A stretch of DNA of 51,533 nt from Succinatimonas hippei YIT 12066 (GTDB taxonomy: Bacteria > Pseudomonadota > Gammaproteobacteria > Enterobacterales > Succinivibrionaceae): contig NZ_GL831071.1 in the NCBI RefSeq assembly GCF_000188195.1, positions 1-51,533 on the forward strand, given 5' to 3'. The notes beneath the pieces were generated by a model. The model saw nothing but the letters and a program-made list of their open reading frames with translations. It was not told the DNA's origin and searched no databases. Of the stretch, positions 1-7,841 are shown piece by piece; positions within the stretch are counted from its first letter, which is position 1, and the number at the start of each line of letters is the position of its first letter. The translations under genes and the position numbers were made by a program.

Positions 1-8
1 TAAAAGGG

Positions 9-40
9 ATTTTACCTAGACTGTAAATTTCGGGTAAAAA
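9..40. repeat. Inverted copy of the repeat near the window's right end
   Basis: This segment is, in reverse complement, almost identical (about three differences in 31 bases) to 51216-51246. It is itself an imperfect palindrome with outer arms TTTTACC and GGTAAAA about 16 bases apart. The right-hand copy lies just after a transposase remnant, so both are best read as ends of a mobile element or a small derivative of one. Which side the element lies on here cannot be decided from this window. Confidence 0.6.
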
Positions 41-65
41 TGACAAGAATTAAAAATTGAAGAGT

Positions 66-155
66 TGGTGCCCGGGACCGGGGTCGAACCGGTACGAACT
101 TTTAAGGTTCGAGGGATTTTAAGTCCCTTGTGTCTACCAATTTCACCACCCGGGC
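66..155 (-). tRNA. leuZ: tRNA-Leu (anticodon UAA)
   Basis: On the minus strand the gene starts with the acceptor GCCCGGG, pairs with CCCGGGC and ends in an encoded CCA. A long variable arm typical of class II tRNAs is present, and the anticodon loop reads CTTAAAA, giving anticodon UAA. It is the last gene of a Gly-Cys-Leu cluster in the same order as E. coli glyW-cysT-leuZ. Confidence 0.95.
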
Positions 156-165
156 GGCTTGTTTG

Positions 166-239
166 TGGAGGCGCGTTCCAGAGTCGAACTGGACTATACG
201 AATTTGCAATCCGCTGTATAACCGCTTTACTAACGCGCC
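166..239 (-). tRNA. cysT: tRNA-Cys (anticodon GCA)
   Basis: The minus strand shows acceptor GGCGCGT pairing with ACGCGCC, a TTCGA-type T loop, the anticodon loop with GCA, discriminator U and an encoded CCA. It is the middle gene of the three-tRNA operon, ten bases upstream of tRNA-Leu. Confidence 0.95.
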
Positions 240-242
240 CTT

Positions 243-318
243 TGGAGCGGGAAACGAGGTTCGAACTCGCGACCCTAACCATGGCAAGGTTATGCTCTAC
301 CAACTGAGCTATTCCCGC
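243..318 (-). tRNA. glyW: tRNA-Gly (anticodon GCC)
   Basis: The minus strand begins GCGGGAATAGCTCAGTTGGT, has anticodon GCC in the loop TTGCCAT, a GTTCGAA T loop and an encoded CCA end. It is the promoter-proximal gene of the operon, three bases from tRNA-Cys. Confidence 0.96.
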
Positions 319-337
319 ATCACATCAAGCGGAGACT

Positions 338-365
338 ATTATATATGAACTTTACTAAGAGTCAA
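338..365 (-). promoter_or_regulatory. Promoter of the tRNA operon
   Basis: Reading the minus strand, a -35 box TTGACT (360-365) and a perfect -10 box TATAAT (338-343) are 16 bases apart. The -10 lies about 20 bases upstream of the tRNA-Gly 5' end and is followed by GTCTCCGC, a GC-rich discriminator of the type found at stringently controlled stable-RNA promoters. That control is inferred. Confidence 0.85.
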
Positions 366-636
366 CAAATTTTTTAAACTTTTTTCATCAAACAAGATTA
401 TTTCAATAGGCAAACATATCAATAAACAAGATATAAATCAGCTTCTTTTAAAGAAAAAAATTTTTTAAATTAACATTATTTTTTAGGTGCATTACATTAA
501 TATGTGAGCTTATACTGACAGCAAAACTATACTTCTTGTATATTTATTTATTTTTTAAAGCTTTTTGCTCACGCTCACAGCTTTATAAGCCTGTTTCATT
601 ACAATCTTTTTAACAAATTTAATAAGGAGAAACAAA
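366..636. other. AT-rich intergenic region between tRNA operon and HIT gene
   Basis: Very AT-rich sequence separating the leftward tRNA operon from the rightward HIT gene. I see no gene or clear terminator. The HIT gene's Shine-Dalgarno sequence AAGGAG sits at about 623-628. Its promoter presumably lies here but no box pair is convincing. Confidence 0.6.
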
Positions 637-1065
637 ATGTCCGAACCATGCATGTACTGTGAAGAAACTGAGAAGCTTCATTCTTTAATGTTTCGCGTAG
701 GTGAGCTTGATCACAGCATTTTATATTTAATGAAGGATCAAAAATTTAGAGGCCGCTGTGTTCTTGCTGCAAAAAAACACTACGACGAAATGTATGAAAT
801 GCCTGCTGAAGAGCGTAACGGCTTTTTTGCCGATTTAGCAAAAGCAAGTAAAGCTATAGCTGAAATTTTTAAACCGGGTAAAATCAATCTCGGTGCATAT
901 GGCGATTTAGTCAAGCATTTTCATGTTCATATAGTTCCTAAATATGAAGGCGGACTTCAATGGGGGGCTTTCGTATGGGATAAAGATGTTCCGGTGGTAC
1001 ACCTTGAACAGGCAGAATATGACGCTATGATTCAAGAACTTAAAGCAAAACTTAATATTGCTTAG
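637..1065 (+). CDS. HIT (histidine triad) family protein
   Basis: A 142-residue protein of the histidine triad superfamily, small cytoplasmic nucleotide hydrolases or transferases. The triad HFHVHIVP is visible around residues 94-101, preceded by the usual hydrophobic and Gly-rich strand (KINLGAYGDLVKHFH). The start ATG has a good Shine-Dalgarno sequence (AAGGAG, about eight bases upstream). The N-terminal CxxC (CMYC) is found in many HIT proteins and may bind zinc. The exact substrate (AMP-lysine-type phosphoramidates or dinucleotide polyphosphates) cannot be told from sequence. It stands alone, with 77 AT-rich bases before the next gene. Confidence 0.88.
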   Translation: MSEPCMYCEETEKLHSLMFRVGELDHSILYLMKDQKFRGRCVLAAKKHYDEMYEMPAEERNGFFADLAKASKAIAEIFKPGKINLGAYGDLVKHFHVHIVPKYEGGLQWGAFVWDKDVPVVHLEQAEYDAMIQELKAKLNIA

Positions 1066-1142
1066 TTTATTTAATGAAATAAAATCAATTACATTGTATT
1101 TATTATCTAATAATTAAATACAGTTATTGAGGATTTTAAAAG

Positions 1143-2015
1143 ATGCCGAAGCTTTGCAGAATATGTAATACCGCTTGTGTTTGCGCTTTTACCTTTATTG
1201 CTTCAGCTTCGGCAGAAACATATTTTAACTACAATCAAACATATGATTTATCCACAGCTCCGGAATTAAAAATTGTTACCTATGCCATAGATAATCTTAA
1301 AGCCGATAAAATAGGAACGCTTGCTTCAGGACTTTATTTACTTGATGCTGATGTCATTGCTTTAAATGAAAGCTCTGAAAATATGACTTCCGAATATTTT
1401 TCAGAAGCCGTTAAAGAGTTATCACGCCTTATAAATTATTCTTACGTTTTATCTGATAAAACCGATACCGGAAACTGTTCTGTAGGGCTCATCAGCCGTT
1501 ACCCTATATACAACGTCGTTTCTCTTAATTATCAGGATGTCAGCCAGCATCTGCCGCCAATACTTTGTGCTGAAGTAAAACTGCCTCAATTTGACTCACC
1601 TGTTCTATTTTTAAATACTGCTTTTGAAAATAATGAAGATCTTGAATCTAAAATCGCAGCAATACGTTCTATCAATGATTTTGTAAAAAATCCGTATGAT
1701 AATAGCAATGCAATAACCGACAAAGATTTAAAAATAAAAATATTAACCGGAAATTTCAACGATACGGCAAACGGACCTGTCCTTTATGAGCTTTCACGAT
1801 ATTTTAACCTTGTTGATTCTCAGAATAATGAAGATTTTCGCACTTATCCTGCATTAAATCCTGCTCTTGATTTATCGCACATCTTAACCTATCGCGGACA
1901 GGTATGGAAAACCACCGCTATTACCGTTATAAAAGGTAATCACGGTCACATGCCTTGGCAGGAGTTTTCTTCTCACCTGCCTATTTTTGCTACCTTAAAA
2001 TTAATTGAACAATAA
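1143..2015 (+). CDS. Secreted endonuclease/exonuclease/phosphatase-fold protein, degenerate active site
   Basis: A 290-residue protein with an N-terminal signal-like segment (about residues 1-24, ending ASASA). The rest resembles the EEP (DNase I-like) fold: a first strand with KIVTYAIDNLKADKI, a DADVIALNES segment carrying the usual metal-ligand glutamate, ISRYPIYNV, then TGNFND and SSHLPIFATL near the C terminus. In active EEP enzymes the last two are normally GDFN and SDHxP. Here the first Asp is Asn and the Asp next to the catalytic His is Ser, so activity is doubtful. Expected location is the periplasm or outside the cell. It ends 17 bases before the convergent uvrC end, and no terminator is evident between them. 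Confidence 0.7.
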   Translation: MPKLCRICNTACVCAFTFIASASAETYFNYNQTYDLSTAPELKIVTYAIDNLKADKIGTLASGLYLLDADVIALNESSENMTSEYFSEAVKELSRLINYSYVLSDKTDTGNCSVGLISRYPIYNVVSLNYQDVSQHLPPILCAEVKLPQFDSPVLFLNTAFENNEDLESKIAAIRSINDFVKNPYDNSNAITDKDLKIKILTGNFNDTANGPVLYELSRYFNLVDSQNNEDFRTYPALNPALDLSHILTYRGQVWKTTAITVIKGNHGHMPWQEFSSHLPIFATLKLIEQ

Positions 2016-2032
2016 ATGCCGCAGAGAAATAA

Positions 2033-3982
2033 TTAATCTATCGCATGTAAAGCATCATATATTTTCTGTGCCAATGCCTTGCTTATTCCAGGAACTTTAG
2101 CAAGCTCATCAACGCCTGCGCGCATTACTTCCTGACGCCCGCCCAGATGCTGCAGCAAAGCCTGCCTGCGTTTGGTTCCTACTCCTTCAATTCCTTCAAG
2201 AGCTGAAGTTCTCCGTGCTTTTGATCTTCTTCCGCGATGCCCCGTAATCGCAAACCGATGGGATTCATCACGGATATGCAAAATAAGCTGCAATGCCGGA
2301 TCACTTAAATCAAGATGATATCTCTCATGAGTAAACCCCATGATAAGCGTCTCCAAGCCCTCTTTTCGTCCTTCCCCCTTTGCAACAGCAACAATTTTCG
2401 GTAAAGAACTTTTTGCATGTAAAAAGCTTTCAGTTAAAACTTCCTCTGCTTGTTTTAACTGTCCCGGCCCTCCGTCAATAAACACCAAATCAGGAATCTC
2501 AGAATGATCAGGATCTTTAAAACGACGGGTTAAAACCTGATGCATTGCTGCAAAATCATCCCCCGGAGTTATACCTTCAATATTAAAACGTCTGTATCTT
2601 GAAGTATCCGGACCTTCTCTATCGAAGACAACGCAGGAAGCTACAGTTAATTCTCCTTGAGTATGTGAAATATCAAAACACTCCATTCGATGTATATCTT
2701 TTATATTTAAGATTTTCTCTAAACTGTTTATGCGATCTTGTGCAGTAAGAGAAGATGCTATTTTCGAAGTTAAAGAGGCTTTAGCGTTTGCTTTTGCCAA
2801 AGTCAGATATTTCGCCCTCTCTGCACGCACATTAATTAAAAATTTAACCTCCCGTCCTGATACCTGATTTATTGCATTTTGCAGCACGCCAATTTCATTC
2901 ACAGCAACATCTATAACTATTTCCTGAGGGAACATAGCCGAACGGTTTTCACTTAAATAAAATTGACTTAAAAAAGACATCATCAATTCATCAAGAGAAC
3001 CTTCCCGAGGAAGTTTCGGATAATATGAACGTGTTCCTAAAATTCTTCCCTTTCTTATAAACAGCACATGTACGCAAGCAAGTCCGTCCTGAACAGCGTG
3101 TCCTATTACATCAATATCAAATTTAATATCACTTGAAACGGATTGCGCTTCTTGAACCCTACGCAAAGCAAGAAGTTGATCCCTACATTTTGCAGCTTCT
3201 TCAAATTGAAGATTTTTAGAAAAGCTTTGCATAAGTACAGTCAAATTATTTAATAATTCTTGATTTTGTCCGCGTAAGAATAACTTCACCAACTCTACCT
3301 GTTTGGCATAGCTCTCTTCTCCTTTCTCTCCCATAGGAACACAAGGAGCAAGACACTTACCTAATTGTGCCATTAGACACGGACGAGAACGATGAGCATA
3401 TACCGTGTCGGCACATTGCCTGATAGGAAAAATTTTCTGTAAAAGACGAAGACTTTCCTTTACAGCACTTGAATCAGGAAAAGGACCGAAATAATCACCG
3501 ACAATTCTTTTTGCACCCCGATGATAAAAAAGACCGGGATGCTTATCTTTAGTTAAAAGAATATAAGGATACGACTTATCATCACGTAAAAGGATGTTAT
3601 ATCGCGGCTGATATTTCTTAATTAAATTATTTTCAAGAATTAAAGCTTCCGTTTCTGAAAAAGTAACGGTAAATTCTATGTGAGCAATATGTGACACCAG
3701 AGCTCTGGTTTTTATCGAATCGACACCTTTTAAAAAATACTGCGACAGTCTTTTTTTCAGATCTTTTGCTTTCCCGACATAAATAACAGTTTCATTTTTA
3801 TCATACATACGATATGAGCCGGGTCGGTTAGGAACAGTTTTTAAAAAAGTCTTATAATCAAAATCCGTTGTATCCTTTGATTTTTCTGATTTCTGAACAC
3901 TTTGTTTTTTTACGTCTGAATCGTCATTTAAAGCATCATCAATAAAATACAAAGATTGAGACGGAGTTTTTTCTTCTTTCAT
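2033..3982 (-). CDS. uvrC: Excinuclease ABC subunit C
   Basis: UvrC makes the two incisions flanking bulky DNA lesions in nucleotide excision repair with UvrA and UvrB. Visible in order: a GIY-YIG domain (GSYRMY...VIYVGKAKDLKKRL, about residues 55-85); a UVR motif (FEEAAKCRDQLLAL, about 255-270); the RNase H-like nuclease with ECFDISHTQG, FIDGGPGQLKQA and HIRDESHRFAI; and a C-terminal double helix-hairpin-helix (LEGIEGVGTKRRQALL and KVPGISKALAQKI). At 649 residues it is longer than the usual ~610 because of a hydrophilic N-terminal extension of about 45 residues. The start codon overlaps the upstream macrodomain stop (ATGA), implying translational coupling. In E. coli uvrC also lies near the glyW-cysT-leuZ tRNAs. 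Confidence 0.97.
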   Translation of the reverse strand: MKEEKTPSQSLYFIDDALNDDSDVKKQSVQKSEKSKDTTDFDYKTFLKTVPNRPGSYRMYDKNETVIYVGKAKDLKKRLSQYFLKGVDSIKTRALVSHIAHIEFTVTFSETEALILENNLIKKYQPRYNILLRDDKSYPYILLTKDKHPGLFYHRGAKRIVGDYFGPFPDSSAVKESLRLLQKIFPIRQCADTVYAHRSRPCLMAQLGKCLAPCVPMGEKGEESYAKQVELVKLFLRGQNQELLNNLTVLMQSFSKNLQFEEAAKCRDQLLALRRVQEAQSVSSDIKFDIDVIGHAVQDGLACVHVLFIRKGRILGTRSYYPKLPREGSLDELMMSFLSQFYLSENRSAMFPQEIVIDVAVNEIGVLQNAINQVSGREVKFLINVRAERAKYLTLAKANAKASLTSKIASSLTAQDRINSLEKILNIKDIHRMECFDISHTQGELTVASCVVFDREGPDTSRYRRFNIEGITPGDDFAAMHQVLTRRFKDPDHSEIPDLVFIDGGPGQLKQAEEVLTESFLHAKSSLPKIVAVAKGEGRKEGLETLIMGFTHERYHLDLSDPALQLILHIRDESHRFAITGHRGRRSKARRTSALEGIEGVGTKRRQALLQHLGGRQEVMRAGVDELAKVPGISKALAQKIYDALHAID

Positions 3983-4770
3983 TGAGTACCTAAAAGTTCG
4001 ATGTAAATTGACAAATCACTATCTTTAAACACATTAAAAACTACTTTAAAAGGATAATCATGTGCTTTAAGAAACTCTCTTACACAATCTACAGCAATAA
4101 TTGCCGCTTCCTTTTGCGGAAAATGAAATTCTCCTGTGGAAATACACGGGAAAACAATGCTCTTACACTTGTTTTCTAATGCCAAATTCATAGAGTTTAA
4201 ATAACAGGATCTAAGCTCTTCTTTCTTTTTATTATTTACATCAACAAATATTATCGGTCCTACTGTATGAATAACATAACGTGCAGGTAAATTAAAACCG
4301 GGAGTAATAATTGCTTCGCCTGTAAATAATTCTTTGTTTCGTTTCTTTATAAGATCATGACAATATAGACGAAGCTGCATTCCTGCAAAGGTATGAATTA
4401 CATTATCTATACAGTTATGCCCGGGAATAAAACATCCTTGTGCAGCACTGTTTGCAGCATTAACGATAACATCAGCATTAAGACGCGTGATATCTCCTTG
4501 AAATAAAGAAATCCCTTTTTCTTTTTCAGAAAGATTGAAAATATCAACAATTCCCCGCTCTTTAATTAAAGAACTTAAAACTAAATTCTGTGCTTTTACT
4601 ACTTCTTCAGAAAGTGATTTTGCAGGTCTTAAATTCATATAAGCGCGAGCAATATTAAAGCGTTTTGCAAATGGAAATGTAAAAACATCCCTATCAAGTT
4701 TTTCCTTTCTTTCTTCACTTAATTTTAAAATTAAAAAATTAAGATTTTCATCAACAGCATGCATACTCAT
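3979..4770 (-). CDS. Zinc-type macrodomain protein-ADP-ribose hydrolase
   Basis: A 263-residue macrodomain protein. The ADP-ribose-binding core is clear: LFQGDITRLNADVIVNAANS (about 92-111), then CFIPGHNCIDNVIH (about 115-128), RYVIHTVGP (about 163-171) and the phosphate loop IVFPCISTGEFHFP (about 204-217). The Cys-His-Cys pattern in CFIPGHNC matches the zinc-binding macrodomain subclass known to remove ADP-ribose from proteins. The first 85 residues form the N-terminal region usual for these ~260-residue enzymes. Expected role: cytoplasmic reversal of mono-ADP-ribosylation. It is the first gene of an operon with uvrC (four-base overlap). No sirtuin-type transferase or lipoyl ligase, the partners known in Gram-positive bacteria, is next to it. 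Confidence 0.88.
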   Translation of the reverse strand: MSMHAVDENLNFLILKLSEERKEKLDRDVFTFPFAKRFNIARAYMNLRPAKSLSEEVVKAQNLVLSSLIKERGIVDIFNLSEKEKGISLFQGDITRLNADVIVNAANSAAQGCFIPGHNCIDNVIHTFAGMQLRLYCHDLIKKRNKELFTGEAIITPGFNLPARYVIHTVGPIIFVDVNNKKKEELRSCYLNSMNLALENKCKSIVFPCISTGEFHFPQKEAAIIAVDCVREFLKAHDYPFKVVFNVFKDSDLSIYIELLGTQ

Positions 4771-4773
4771 ACC

Positions 4774-4807
4774 AAAGTAAAGGGGACATATAAGTCCCCT
4801 TTACTTT
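4774..4807. terminator. Strong hairpin after metQ
   Basis: A perfect 14-bp stem (AAAGTAAAGGGGAC / GTCCCCTTTACTTT) with a six-base loop lies between the metQ stop and the macrodomain start, both on the minus strand. Its outer arms are T/A-rich. It most likely ends metQ transcription and insulates the macrodomain-uvrC operon. Confidence 0.75.
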
Positions 4808-4826
4808 AGCACTAATTCAAAATGAA

Positions 4827-5606
4827 TTAAAAGGCCGGTAAAACTGCACCTTTATACTGTTTCTCAATAAATGCCCTGGTTTCTTCAGACTGCACAGCCT
4901 TAATTAAAATCTTCATGTCTTCTTTTTTAGCGCTCTCAGGATTTGCCACCAAAATATTCACATAAGGCGAATCTGCGCCTTCAATAACAATGGCATCACG
5001 CTGCGGAATTAAATCAGCCTGCATAGCAAAATTAGTGTTAATAACGGCAGCGTCTACATCTTCAAGAGCACGCGGCAGCTGAGCTGCTTCTAACTCACGG
5101 ATTTCTATGTTTTTAGGATTATCTTTAATATCCATCACAGTGGCAGTGATATCGGTAGGATCTTCTAAAGTAATAACACCGGCTTTATTAAGCAGTAATA
5201 AAGCACGACCGCCGTTGGTCGGATCATTTGGAATTGCGATAACTGCGCCATCCTTCAATTCATTGATCTTTTTAATCTGCTTGGAATAAACGCCCATAGG
5301 CTCAATATGAACGGCAGCAACCTCTACAAGGTTAATTCCATGATCTTTGGTAAACTCTTCCAAATAAGGACGATGCTGGAAATAATTTGCATCAAGCTCA
5401 CCGTCATCAGTTGCTAAATTCGGCTGTACATAATCATTGAACTCAACAATTTTTAAATCAACGCCCTGTTTTGCAACTATTGGCTTAACGAACTCCATAA
5501 CCTCTCCATGCGGCACCGGAGTTACGCCTACGGAAATTTCACCTGCATTAGCGGCAGAAACGGAACAAAGAACAGCAGCTGACAATGCTACAACAATGGC
5601 TTTCAT
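4827..5606 (-). CDS. metQ: Methionine ABC transporter substrate-binding protein (MetQ/NlpA family)
   Basis: A 259-residue periplasmic binding protein of the NlpA/MetQ family, delivering methionine to MetNI. Family signatures include GVTPVPHGEVMEFVKP, ANYFQHRPYLEEF, PNDPTNGGRALLLL and AAVINTNFA. The N-terminal signal peptide ends in ANA-GE. Unlike many MetQ proteins it has no clear lipobox: the only early Cys follows AVL, a poor match, so it may be soluble in the periplasm. It follows metI after 221 bases that contain a terminator-like hairpin and a promoter, so it is probably also expressed on its own. The start is set by the Shine-Dalgarno AGGAGC at 5613-5618. Confidence 0.93.
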   Translation of the reverse strand: MKAIVVALSAAVLCSVSAANAGEISVGVTPVPHGEVMEFVKPIVAKQGVDLKIVEFNDYVQPNLATDDGELDANYFQHRPYLEEFTKDHGINLVEVAAVHIEPMGVYSKQIKKINELKDGAVIAIPNDPTNGGRALLLLNKAGVITLEDPTDITATVMDIKDNPKNIEIRELEAAQLPRALEDVDAAVINTNFAMQADLIPQRDAIVIEGADSPYVNILVANPESAKKEDMKILIKAVQSEETRAFIEKQYKGAVLPAF

Positions 5607-5632
5607 TTATTAGCTCCTCATATTCTATATTT

Positions 5633-5656
5633 GAGCTTTATTTCAACTTAAAGCTC
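5633..5656 (-). promoter_or_regulatory. metQ leader hairpin competing with a Shine-Dalgarno hairpin
   Basis: On the minus strand GAGCTTT and AAAGCTC form a 7-bp stem with a ten-base loop in the metQ leader. The 3' arm contains AGCTC, which could instead pair with GAGCT in the Shine-Dalgarno region (around 5613-5618). Two mutually exclusive structures are therefore drawable. This is inference from pairing alone; no known riboswitch class is recognised. Confidence 0.4.
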
Positions 5657-5668
5657 CACAATGATTCT

Positions 5669-5697
5669 ATTAAAATCGTTTAAATACCATTATGCAA
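5669..5697 (-). promoter_or_regulatory. Probable metQ promoter
   Basis: On the minus strand TTGCAT (5692-5697) and TTTAAT (5669-5674) are separated by 17 bases, downstream of the metI terminator-like hairpin and upstream of the metQ leader. Transcription would begin near 5661, giving a leader of about 55 bases. Confidence 0.5.
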
Positions 5698-5741
5698 GGG
5701 AAATACGGAATTAAGCACCAAAAAGGAGCAAAAAGCGAAAT

Positions 5742-5793
5742 AAAAGAAAAAATAAAAATAAAGCTCCAATCCTCAACATGAAAATCGGAGCTT
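5742..5793 (-). terminator. Terminator-like hairpin between metI and metQ
   Basis: Read on the minus strand, AAGCTCCGAT pairs with ATTGGAGCTT (ten pairs including one G-T) around a 13-base loop and is followed by TTTATTTTTATTTTTT. This is a good intrinsic terminator or attenuator that would reduce metNI read-through into metQ. Confidence 0.7.
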
Positions 5794-5827
5794 AAAATAT
5801 TTTTTGATAATATTGGAATATCAGAGT

Positions 5828-6520
5828 CTATCGATGATCATAGTGACGGGAAAGCATATCGCCAATCCACTGTACTAACTGAACCATCAAAATCAAAATA
5901 AGAACAGTTGCAATCATCATATCTGCTCTAAAACGCATATATCCGTATCGGATAGCCAAATCACCGAGGCCTCCGCCGCCGATTGTTCCTGCCATAGCAG
6001 AACTGCCGATAATTACAATCACGGTAATAGTAAAATTCTGAATAATCTCAGGCATTGCCTCGGGCAAAAGAACTCTGCGTATAATCTGCCACGGAGTAGC
6101 CCCCATGGAAGTTGCTGCTTCAATCAATCCATAAGGTACGGTTCTTAAAGAAGTTTCGATAAGTCGGCCGGTAAAAGGTATGGTTGAAACAGTCAAAGGT
6201 ACGATTGCTGCAGTAGTTCCGATAGATGTGCCGACCAGCATTTTAGTAAACGGAATAATCGCAACCATCAGAATAATAAAAGGAATAGAGCGCAATGCAT
6301 TTACTATCGTACCTAAAATACGATAAAAATTAGGAGATTCCCAAAAATAACCGCGGGACGTGACTAAAAGCAAAACACCTAAGGGCACACCGAAAATAGC
6401 GGTAATTACAGACGCTAAAAGCACCATGTAAAAAGTTTCGAGTGTACCGTCAAACAGTAATCCGGACATTTTAGACCATGCGGATAAATCAATATTCAGC
6501 CAGTTGCTTACGGCGGTCAT
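5828..6520 (-). CDS. metI: Methionine ABC transporter permease MetI
   Basis: A 230-residue inner-membrane permease with five predicted hydrophobic segments. The family features include RSIPFIILMVAIIPFTK, VGTSIGTTAAIVPLTV and the EAA-loop sequence GLIEAATSMGATPWQI followed by LLPEAMP, which contacts the ATPase. The first 32 bases overlap the end of metN. GGAGG nine bases before the first ATG supports this start over the internal Met18. It forms the transport channel with MetN. Confidence 0.94.
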   Translation of the reverse strand: MTAVSNWLNIDLSAWSKMSGLLFDGTLETFYMVLLASVITAIFGVPLGVLLLVTSRGYFWESPNFYRILGTIVNALRSIPFIILMVAIIPFTKMLVGTSIGTTAAIVPLTVSTIPFTGRLIETSLRTVPYGLIEAATSMGATPWQIIRRVLLPEAMPEIIQNFTITVIVIIGSSAMAGTIGGGGLGDLAIRYGYMRFRADMMIATVLILILMVQLVQWIGDMLSRHYDHR

Positions 6521-7553
6521 AGCCTAAAACCTCCACTTTGTGAACGCGCTTTTTAAGTTCTTCAATAGCAATATGAATAGTTTCTTCATCACCGTCAATT
6601 TCAACAACCAAAAGTCCGAACGGAACTTTACGGATATGATCTATACTACCTGCCAAAATACTTATCTTGGCATTACAGCATTTAGAAACATCAGCAATTA
6701 CCGGACTATCAGCCTTAGGCCCTAAGAACAGAATTTCCACAACGGCTTTATATCCGTTCTCATAATTAGGGACGATTTGCGTATGACGAAGTAATTCCGG
6801 CATACCGCGACGTACGGCAGAAGATACCAATCGCTTGGTTAATTCCTCTTTAGGCTCAGTAAAAATATCAAGAGTACTACCCATTTCGGCAATAACACCG
6901 CCGTCTAATACGGCAACTCGATCACAGCACTCTTTAATAACTTCCATCTGATGAGTGATAATAACGATAGTAAGCTTAAGCTTATCTCTAAGATCAAGCA
7001 GCAATTCCAAAATCGAACTTGTAGTCTTCGGATCAAGAGCTGAAGTTGCCTCATCACATAAAAGAACTTTTGGTTCAGCGGCAAGAGCTCTGGCAATACC
7101 GACGCGCTGCTTTTGACCGCCTGATAATTGAGCAGGATACATATCTGCTTTATCTGAAAGCCCTACTAACTCAAGAAGATGAGCAACACGCTTATTAATC
7201 GCCTCTTTATCAAGTCTGCCTTCAAGTTCCAAAGGAAAAGCTACATTTTTAGCAACGGTAAGCGACGACAATAAATTGAAGCTCTGAAAAATCATTCCGA
7301 TTTTTCTTCTTTCAACTCTCAGCTGCACCTGTTTCATAGCTGTAAGATCTTTTCCGTCTACTTCAACTGTTCCTGAAGTGGGACGTTCAAGAAGATTAAT
7401 ATTACGGATAAGAGTGGATTTTCCTGCACCGGACAATCCTATCACTCCGAAAATTTCACCTTCTTCAATAGTCAAAGATACGTCTTTTAAGGCTTTAACC
7501 TCACGTTTAGTGCCTTTTGCGTAAATCTTTTCTATATGGGTAAGTTTAATCAC
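6489..7553 (-). CDS. metN: Methionine ABC transporter ATP-binding protein MetN
   Basis: A 354-residue ABC ATPase. Walker A GLSGAGKST (about 38-46), the Q-loop IGMIFQSFNLL, the signature LSGGQKQRVGIARAL (about 143-157), Walker B VLLCDEATSAL and the switch His in IITHQ are all visible. The C-terminal ~90 residues form the NIL domain, the methionine-sensing domain that trans-inhibits this transporter family. It is the first gene of metNIQ. The 288-base upstream region has an 8-bp AT-rich hairpin (7609-7628) but no recognisable MetJ boxes or SAM riboswitch. Confidence 0.95.
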   Translation of the reverse strand: MIKLTHIEKIYAKGTKREVKALKDVSLTIEEGEIFGVIGLSGAGKSTLIRNINLLERPTSGTVEVDGKDLTAMKQVQLRVERRKIGMIFQSFNLLSSLTVAKNVAFPLELEGRLDKEAINKRVAHLLELVGLSDKADMYPAQLSGGQKQRVGIARALAAEPKVLLCDEATSALDPKTTSSILELLLDLRDKLKLTIVIITHQMEVIKECCDRVAVLDGGVIAEMGSTLDIFTEPKEELTKRLVSSAVRRGMPELLRHTQIVPNYENGYKAVVEILFLGPKADSPVIADVSKCCNAKISILAGSIDHIRKVPFGLLVVEIDGDEETIHIAIEELKKRVHKVEVLGYDRRKQLAEY

Positions 7554-7841
7554 AAATAAATCCCATTATTTAATAACTGTGTAAACCTATTTCACCACAA
7601 ATCTTTCCATTTCTTTTCGGAAAGAAATTCACGGTCAATGCGGATAAATATAATATTGTAACACTACCGGAAGTTTTAAAAAAACTCACAATTCAGGTTC
7701 TGAAAAGCTATCAAAAATTGTAAGCAAGCTGCAGCTTAACAAAGTTAAATGACAAATACACCTTTCATTTAGATAAGGAGAAAATGACAAAAACGACTTT
7801 TTACGCTATTATGCAAAAGTGATTTTTTCGAGATTCCGACT

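Noticed and set aside
16-348. Several overlapping open frames on both strands
   Set aside because: They all fall over the three tRNA genes and the flanking promoter; the tRNAs explain the sequence.
7554-7841. Possible MetJ operator or SAM riboswitch upstream of metN
   Set aside because: No AGACGTCT-like repeats and no SAM riboswitch core could be found; only a short AT-rich hairpin is present.
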